Assembly (NCBI GenBank): GCA_021160685.1
Contig: JAGHCC010000346.1
Coordinates: 1 to 10,361, forward strand
Origin: Desulfobulbaceae bacterium
GTDB taxonomy: Bacteria > Desulfobacterota > Desulfobulbia > Desulfobulbales > SURF-16
DNA length: 10,361 nucleotides
Reading direction: 5' to 3'
Positions within the stretch are counted from its first letter, which is position 1; every line of letters starts with the position of its first letter. The translations under genes and the position numbers were made by a program. The notes below the pieces were generated by a model. That model saw nothing but the letters and a program-made list of their open reading frames with translations. It had not been told where the DNA came from and did no database searches. Below, piece by piece: positions 5,891 through 10,361 of this stretch.

Positions 5891-6838
5891 ATGAAAGCCA
5901 TGATCCTTGCCGCCGGCTTCGGCACCCGCCTGAAACCCTATTCTCTGCTGCGCCCTAAACCTCTTTTTCCCGTTCTTGATCAACCTCTTCTCATGTTTAT
6001 TATTGATAAACTACGGCAGAGCGGGTTTGATTCGGTCATTGTCAACGCGCACCATCTGCGGGAGCAGTTTTCGGAGCTTCTTAAAAACGAGACCGGCATT
6101 TCCCTCCAGTTGGAAGAAAAAATACTTGGCACGGGTGGCGGGTTGCGGCTGGCCATGGACAAATTGGGGCCGGAGCCGGTCTTGATTACAAACGGTGATA
6201 TTTTTCATGATATTGACCTGATCGGGGTTTATGACGCCCACCTCCGTTCCGGCGCTCGGGCGACCCTTGTTCTCCATAATTATCCGCGTTTCAATAATGT
6301 AGCTGTTTCCGGGGAGCGGGTTCTTGGTTTTGGCGACATAGAGGCTGAAGAGGAGCGTTGGATGGCCTTTACCGGCATCCATGTTCTTGATCCGGCCTTA
6401 CTTTCCATGATTCCTAGGAAAAAGTTTTTCAATATCATTAATTGTTATCGTTACTGGATTAAAAAAGGGGCTTTTATCAGGGCCCAGGTCGTTGAAAATA
6501 ACTGGACTGATATTGGCACCCCGGCTGATTATCTGGCTTTGCATGGTTTTTTACTTGCCGAAAGAGAAAGGAAAGGGCAAGGTTCTTTTTATGTAGGCTC
6601 TGATGTCAGCATGGGGCCTGATGTGGAATTGTCCGACTGGGTGAGTATCGGTTCCCGGGCTGTGATCGGCAAAGGCGCCAGGCTGACCCGTGTGGTCATT
6701 TGGGATGACGCCAAGGTGGCGGAGCAGGCTGTGTTGCGGGATACCATCGTTGCCTGCTGGCGTAAGCGTCTTTCAGCATCCCCTCTTCACGCGATCAGGC
6801 TGGCTCACATAGACTTACTATCGCCGCTTCGCTGCTGA
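5891..6838 (+). CDS. MurU-like sugar-1-phosphate nucleotidyltransferase, 3' end altered by a repeat
   Basis: A member of the NTP_transferase family that joins a sugar 1-phosphate to a nucleoside triphosphate to form an NDP-sugar. The N-terminal signature LAAGFGTRLKP...RPKPLFPV (about 6-28) binds nucleotide and phosphate. TNGDIF with D103 is the likely metal-binding aspartate. WTDIGTPADYL (about 205-215) is the usual C-terminal sugar-site motif. Residues about 232-287 look like a short hexapeptide beta-helix (VSMGPDVELSDWVSIGSRAVIGKG), an extension absent from Pseudomonas MurU. The neighbouring kinase supports an AmgK/MurU-type salvage role (MurNAc or GlcNAc 1-phosphate to UDP-sugar), but substrate and nucleotide are not proven. 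From about residue 291 to 315 the protein is encoded by a palindromic repeat. The original tail seems to lie beyond it in the same frame. No Shine-Dalgarno is seen. A choline-phosphate (LicC-like) role is a less likely alternative. Confidence 0.85.
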   Translation: MKAMILAAGFGTRLKPYSLLRPKPLFPVLDQPLLMFIIDKLRQSGFDSVIVNAHHLREQFSELLKNETGISLQLEEKILGTGGGLRLAMDKLGPEPVLITNGDIFHDIDLIGVYDAHLRSGARATLVLHNYPRFNNVAVSGERVLGFGDIEAEEERWMAFTGIHVLDPALLSMIPRKKFFNIINCYRYWIKKGAFIRAQVVENNWTDIGTPADYLALHGFLLAERERKGQGSFYVGSDVSMGPDVELSDWVSIGSRAVIGKGARLTRVVIWDDAKVAEQAVLRDTIVACWRKRLSASPLHAIRLAHIDLLSPLRC

Positions 6839-6883
6839 TGCGTCAGCCTGATCGCATGAATATTGGGCACTGAAAAACGCTTA
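6763..6883. repeat. palindromic repeat, copy 2 (CAGGCTG family), overlapping a gene end
   Basis: An imperfect palindrome of about 121 bp. The outer ends TAAGCGTCTTTCAG (6763-6776) and CTGAAAAACGCTTA (6870-6883) are inverted complements with one mismatch. The inner arms ACGCGATCAGGCTG (6789-6802) and CAGCCTGATCGCAT (6844-6857) also pair, around a 41-nt loop. The core CACGCGA(A/T)CAGGCTG and loop words ACATAG and TA(G/C)TAT are shared with the copy at 1716-1805. The left half is read as the last 25 codons of the nucleotidyltransferase gene. Confidence 0.75.
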
Positions 6884-6949
6884 TTACAGGACGGTGGTTC
6901 CTGTAAAGCCGCAGCTACCCTGGTGAAAGGTTTCCTGCTGACAGTGTAA
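6884..6949 (+). pseudogene. probable displaced 3' end of the nucleotidyltransferase gene
   Basis: Directly beyond the repeat, the reading frame of the nucleotidyltransferase continues open for 21 codons (LQDGGSCKAAATLVKGFL then LTV) and stops with TAA at 6947-6949. This is 2 nt before the kinase ATG, as expected for the end of an operon gene. I infer that this was the native C-terminus before the repeat arrived. It is cut off by stops in the repeat (6836-6838 and 6857-6859). Confidence 0.5.
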
Positions 6950-6951
6950 AA

Positions 6952-7989
6952 ATGGAGCAAATCTTGTTGGTCTTGTCTGATCCCCGAATTATATTGCTTT
7001 ACGAGCTTCTGGAACGTAATAAGTTGTCTCCATCCGATCGGCATTCTATTGAAAAGCTTGCCGGTGACGGTTCCAGTCGAGTATTTTTCCGGATCAGCCA
7101 ACCGGAAGCTCCATCTCTTGTCGCGGTTTTTCCGGATACTTTTCATCCCAGGGGGAAAGAAGAGGCCATGGCTGCCTACCGGATTGGCCGCCATCTTCAC
7201 TCCTGCTCTGTCCCTGTGCCGCAAATTTATGCATATGACACTGAGAGCGGTGTTATTTTATTTGAGGATCTCGGCAATATTCAGCTTCAGAGCCGTGTTC
7301 AGGAAGAACCCGACAAGCTGATTTTTTGGTACGAGAAGACCATTGATGCTCTTCTTTGTTTGCAGATTTCCGGTCGGTCTGGTTTTCCCCTGGAGAGTTG
7401 CTGGGACACGTCTCGATATGACAGGCAGCTGATGTTGGAACGGGAATCCGGCTATTTTATGCAGGCATTCTGCCGTAATTTTTTGGGAAAAAGAATCCCG
7501 CCGGGATTGACGGCCGAGTTTAATGATCTCGCCGGACAGGCGGCCCGCCAGCCTGCTGATTTTATTTTGCATCGTGATTTTCAGTCCAGAAATATCATGG
7601 TTCATGAGGGTGAAATTCGGATTATTGATTTCCAGGGAGCTCGCCTGGGGCCACTTGGTTATGATCTTGCCTCGCTGCTGATTGATCCCTATGTCGGACT
7701 TTCTTCTGATGAGCAGGAGCAGCTTCTGGACTACTATCTCGGCCAGGCGGCCAGTCGGATTGATTTTGACAGGGCTGATTTCCTGGCGGGATATTATTCT
7801 TTGGCCCTGCAGCGCAATTTGCAGATCCTGGGAGCTTTTGCCTTTTTGTCGACAAAAAAAAGCAGGCATTTTTTTAGAAAATTTATTAAGCCTGCACTTT
7901 GCTCTTTGCATCATTTGTTACAGCATCATGTCAATCATGATTATTCCGTATTGGCCAGGCTGGTTGCGGAAATAAATAAAGAAATCTAA
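6952..7989 (+). CDS. AmgK-like sugar kinase (APH family)
   Basis: A 345-residue kinase of the aminoglycoside phosphotransferase/choline kinase family (Pfam APH). Visible parts are an N-lobe with EKLAGDGSSRVFFRI (a glycine-containing nucleotide loop, about 34-48), the hinge-like ILFEDLGN, the catalytic HRDFQSRN (H207, D209, N214), and the DFG-equivalent IIDFQGA with metal-binding D226, followed by GPLGYDLASLLIDPY. This catalytic region closely resembles AmgK, which phosphorylates MurNAc and GlcNAc at the anomeric carbon. The adjacent MurU-like gene would use the product. The same fold serves choline and other small alcohols, so the substrate is inferred from context. No strong Shine-Dalgarno precedes the ATG; GAAAGG lies more than 20 nt upstream, and coupling to the displaced upstream reading frame may once have helped translation. 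Confidence 0.85.
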   Translation: MEQILLVLSDPRIILLYELLERNKLSPSDRHSIEKLAGDGSSRVFFRISQPEAPSLVAVFPDTFHPRGKEEAMAAYRIGRHLHSCSVPVPQIYAYDTESGVILFEDLGNIQLQSRVQEEPDKLIFWYEKTIDALLCLQISGRSGFPLESCWDTSRYDRQLMLERESGYFMQAFCRNFLGKRIPPGLTAEFNDLAGQAARQPADFILHRDFQSRNIMVHEGEIRIIDFQGARLGPLGYDLASLLIDPYVGLSSDEQEQLLDYYLGQAASRIDFDRADFLAGYYSLALQRNLQILGAFAFLSTKKSRHFFRKFIKPALCSLHHLLQHHVNHDYSVLARLVAEINKEI

Positions 7990-8000
7990 CCTCTCAATTG

Positions 8001-8006
8001 TATAAT
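8001..8006 (+). promoter_or_regulatory. consensus -10 hexamer before der
   Basis: TATAAT, a perfect -10 match, lies 8 nt before the der ATG in the 25-nt gap after the kinase stop. No Shine-Dalgarno is present. At 17-nt spacing the -35 region (about 7978-7983) is AAAGAA-like, which is poor. If active, transcription would start within about 2 nt of the ATG. Confidence 0.3.
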
Positions 8007-8014
8007 TTAAAAAA

Positions 8015-9376
8015 ATGCCTCAATCTAAATGTCCAATAGTTGCCCTGGTAGGGCGGCCCAATGTCGGCAAATCCACCCTGTTTAATCGCCTGACCCGTTC
8101 CCGGAAGGCCATTGTCGATCCTACTCCCGGTGTTACCCGTGACCGTCATTATCAGCAGATAACCTGGAATGAACACGAGTTGATTCTGGTTGATACCGGC
8201 GGCATTGAGCTGAACAAGGATGAAAAGATTCCGGCAATGGTCCGGGAGCAGAGTCTGCTGGCCATTGAAGAGGCCGATATTGTTATTGTGCTCCTTGACG
8301 CCAGGGATGGACTTCTCCGCGAGGATTACGATGTGGTTGAAATTCTGCGCAGAAGCAGCAAGCCGGTCTATCATGTTGTCAACAAGATTGATGGCCCGGA
8401 ACAGGAGGAGATCCTCCTGGCCCCTTTTTATGAGCTTGGTGTCAAGACGTTGTGGCCGATTTCGGCCGAGCACCGTTATGGTGTTAATGATTTTATGGAA
8501 ATGTTGGTTGGCAGTCTTTCTGAACAGACCCATCAGGAAGGTGTGCCCGAGAATACGATCCGTATTGCCTGTATCGGCAGACCAAATGTGGGAAAATCAT
8601 CGTTGATTAACCGCCTCTTAGGCCAGGATCGGCTGGTGGTTTCGGATATTCCCGGCACCACAAGAGATGCGGTGGATACACTGCTTGAGCAAAACGGCAA
8701 ACATTATCTGCTGATTGATACGGCCGGCATCAGACGAAAGGGCAAGGTCAGTGACAAACTGGAAAAGTTCAGCGTCATGAAGGCTCTTTCCTCTCTTGAA
8801 CAGTGCGATATTGCCTTGCTGCTCATTGATGCTGATGAAGGGATCACCGAGCAGGACACCAAGGTTATTGGCTATGCTCTGGAGCGGGGCAGGGCCTGTC
8901 TGGTTCTGGTCAACAAGTGGGATTTAATCGATAGGAAGGACAAGAAGAAACAGAAGTGGATTCTGGATGAGGTGGCAATGGCCACCCGTTTTGCCGGTTT
9001 TGCCCCCACCCTGCAGATTTCGGCCCTGACCGGTTTTGGAGTAAAGAGGGTACTGCCAACCCTGGAAAAGGTTTACCACCAATACAGCCTCAGTTTCAGC
9101 ACGAACCGAATTAACAAAATTCTGCGCCAGGCCGTTGAAAAGCATACTCCTTCCCTGCATAAGGGCCGGCGTCTGAAATTGTATTACACCACTCAGGTCT
9201 CCACCAAACCGCCCACCTTTATCGTCTTTGCTAATTATCCAAAGGGGATTCATTTTTCCTATTTTCGTTTCCTGGTCAACCAGTTTCGAGAAGGATTAGG
9301 TCTTGATTTAACCCCGCTCAGGCTGTTTTTGAGAGAGCGGAAACGGACCAATCCCTACCATTCCGGCAAGAAATAA
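8015..9376 (+). CDS. der: ribosome-associated double GTPase Der (EngA)
   Basis: Der is an essential GTPase with two tandem G domains that helps mature the 50S ribosomal subunit. The 453-residue length is close to that usual for the family. First G domain: GRPNVGKS (13-20), PGVTRD, DTGGI, NKID (123-126). Second G domain: GRPNVGKS (188-195), PGTTRD, DTAGI followed by RRKG, NKWD (300-303). The C-terminal KH-like domain (about 365-453) includes GRRLKLYYTTQ and P-P-T-F-I-V-F. All nucleotide-binding motifs are intact. It follows the kinase gene by 25 nt and precedes the heptosyltransferase by 15 nt, so it is probably part of the same transcript. A TATAAT just before the ATG could give it extra transcription. 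Confidence 0.98.
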   Translation: MPQSKCPIVALVGRPNVGKSTLFNRLTRSRKAIVDPTPGVTRDRHYQQITWNEHELILVDTGGIELNKDEKIPAMVREQSLLAIEEADIVIVLLDARDGLLREDYDVVEILRRSSKPVYHVVNKIDGPEQEEILLAPFYELGVKTLWPISAEHRYGVNDFMEMLVGSLSEQTHQEGVPENTIRIACIGRPNVGKSSLINRLLGQDRLVVSDIPGTTRDAVDTLLEQNGKHYLLIDTAGIRRKGKVSDKLEKFSVMKALSSLEQCDIALLLIDADEGITEQDTKVIGYALERGRACLVLVNKWDLIDRKDKKKQKWILDEVAMATRFAGFAPTLQISALTGFGVKRVLPTLEKVYHQYSLSFSTNRINKILRQAVEKHTPSLHKGRRLKLYYTTQVSTKPPTFIVFANYPKGIHFSYFRFLVNQFREGLGLDLTPLRLFLRERKRTNPYHSGKK

Positions 9377-9391
9377 TTACCCTGGCCAAGT

Positions 9392-10361
9392 ATGAAAATT
9401 TTGATTGTCAAAACAAGCGCCATCGGCGATGTCACCCATACTCTGCCGGCCCTGAACTGTCTGAGAAAGGCCTGGCCTGATGCCAGGATTGACTGGTTGG
9501 TGGAAGAGGCTGCCTCTGATCTTGTTTTAGGCCACCATGCCGTTAATAACGTATTGGTTTCCAAGAGAAAACAGTGGGTCAACGGGCTGAGAAGCCGTGC
9601 ATGGTTGCAGAACCTCAAGGCCATTTTTCGTTTCTTGAGACAGCTCAGGGAGATCAGGTATGACTTGGTCATCGATTTTCAGGGACTCTTGAAAAGCGGT
9701 ATGATGGTGGGCTTAAGCCGGGGAAAGCGTAAGGTTGGTTTTGGCCGGGGCATGCAGCATGCCGAATGCAGTTATATTTTCTTAAATGAACGGCTGCCCG
9801 CAGTTGATATGGAAGTTCATGCCCTGCAAAGAGAGCTTCTTCTGCTTGAGGGAATTGATGTTTCCTGTTCGGAGGTTGTTTTTGATCTGCCGGTTTCCGA
9901 TCAGGACCGGCAGCAGGTGCGGGAGTTGCTGGGCGAAAACGATCAGGACCGAAAGGATGTTGCAAAGCCCCTGGTTGCCATCAATCCCCAGACCAAATGG
10001 GAAACCAAACTCTGGGAAAATGACCGGTTTGCCCAGGTTGCCGACCATCTGGCCGCCCAAGGCTGCCGGGTTGTTTTTACCGGAGGGCCGCCGGACCGGA
10101 TTGTGATTGAAAAGATTCAGGAGAGCATGAAGAAAAGCTCGCTCAACCTGGCGGGCCGTTCCAGTTTAAAAACATTGGCCGCTCTTTACGAAAGGGCTGA
10201 TCTTGTGATTTCTACCGATACCGGCCCCATGCATATTGCCGCAGCGGCCGGAACACCCGTGGTCGCCCTTTTCGGTCCCACCGCTCCCTGGCGCACCGGC
10301 CCTTACGGAAAGAAGCACCAGGTGCTTCGTACAGGAATTTCCTGCAGCCCTTGTTTTAAAA
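9392..10361 (+). CDS. waaC: ADP-heptose:LPS heptosyltransferase I, WaaC-like (partial, cut by window end)
   Basis: A glycosyltransferase family 9 enzyme that transfers L-glycero-D-manno-heptose from ADP-heptose to the LPS inner core at the cytoplasmic face of the inner membrane. The frame is open from ATG 9392 to the window edge (323 codons) without a stop. The N-terminus ILIVKTSAIGDVTHTLPAL, then WLVEE and YDLVIDFQGLLKSG, resemble heptosyltransferase I more than II. The C-terminal half has AINPQTKWETKLW and the donor-binding STDTGPMHIAAAAGTPVV followed by ALFGPTAPWRTGPYG. It ends at a CSPC motif typical of GT9 proteins close to their C-terminus, so only a short tail is probably missing. It begins 15 nt after der with no clear Shine-Dalgarno. 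WaaF or another heptosyltransferase is possible, but the N-terminal motifs favour WaaC. Confidence 0.88.
   Translation, partial: MKILIVKTSAIGDVTHTLPALNCLRKAWPDARIDWLVEEAASDLVLGHHAVNNVLVSKRKQWVNGLRSRAWLQNLKAIFRFLRQLREIRYDLVIDFQGLLKSGMMVGLSRGKRKVGFGRGMQHAECSYIFLNERLPAVDMEVHALQRELLLLEGIDVSCSEVVFDLPVSDQDRQQVRELLGENDQDRKDVAKPLVAINPQTKWETKLWENDRFAQVADHLAAQGCRVVFTGGPPDRIVIEKIQESMKKSSLNLAGRSSLKTLAALYERADLVISTDTGPMHIAAAAGTPVVALFGPTAPWRTGPYGKKHQVLRTGISCSPCFK

Noticed and set aside
7258..7914. Long open frame of 218 codons on the - strand opposite the kinase gene
   Set aside because: It lies wholly within a well-supported kinase gene, has no recognisable domain, and is a typical open antisense shadow.
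9355..9965. Open frames on the - strand over the start of the heptosyltransferase gene
   Set aside because: The + strand frame from 9392 to the window end has clear GT9 motifs throughout; the antisense frames show none.

Overview
The window is a conserved housekeeping stretch from a Gram-negative bacterium. It carries four enzymes of early lipid A synthesis plus the start of a heptosyltransferase I gene. Use of LpxI instead of LpxH, the order lpxD-fabZ-lpxA-lpxI, and the adjoining sugar-nucleotidyltransferase, kinase, der and heptosyltransferase genes point to a deltaproteobacterium (Desulfobacterota), perhaps near the Desulfobulbales. This placement is inferred from gene content and protein character, not from a database search. 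All genes are on the + strand. There is no tRNA, rRNA, CRISPR array, transposase or phage gene.

Layout. 1-233: AT-rich leader with a candidate promoter. 240-1529: enolase (eno), then a GC-rich hairpin that may be a terminator. 1530-1912: non-coding, with two back-to-back inverted-repeat elements. 1913-2200: an IHF alpha-type DNA-bending protein with a clear Rho-independent terminator. 2347-2406: a palindromic repeat in the lpxD leader. 2425-5797: the lipid A block lpxD-fabZ-lpxA-lpxI. 5798-5880: a hairpin built from 9-bp repeats. 5891-6838: a MurU-like sugar-1-phosphate nucleotidyltransferase whose 3' end appears to be interrupted by a palindromic repeat. 6952-7989: an AmgK-like sugar kinase. 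8015-9376: the double GTPase Der. 9392 to the window end: a WaaC-like heptosyltransferase, cut by the window edge.

How the genes work together. LpxA, LpxD and LpxI catalyse acylation and pyrophosphate-cleavage steps from UDP-GlcNAc toward lipid X. FabZ supplies the 3-hydroxyacyl/unsaturated fatty acid branch that shares substrates with LpxA and LpxD. WaaC adds the first heptose to the Kdo-lipid A core. The kinase and nucleotidyltransferase pair would phosphorylate a free sugar at C1 and activate it as a nucleotide sugar. By analogy with Pseudomonas AmgK/MurU this could be MurNAc or GlcNAc salvage. The block therefore concerns building and recycling the cell envelope.

No new defence or mobile system is evident. 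The most interesting content is in the gaps: several unrelated-looking families of inverted repeats, one family present twice, one copy apparently inserted into the end of a gene, and three gene starts that lack a Shine-Dalgarno but have a TATA-type hexamer 4-8 nt before the ATG.
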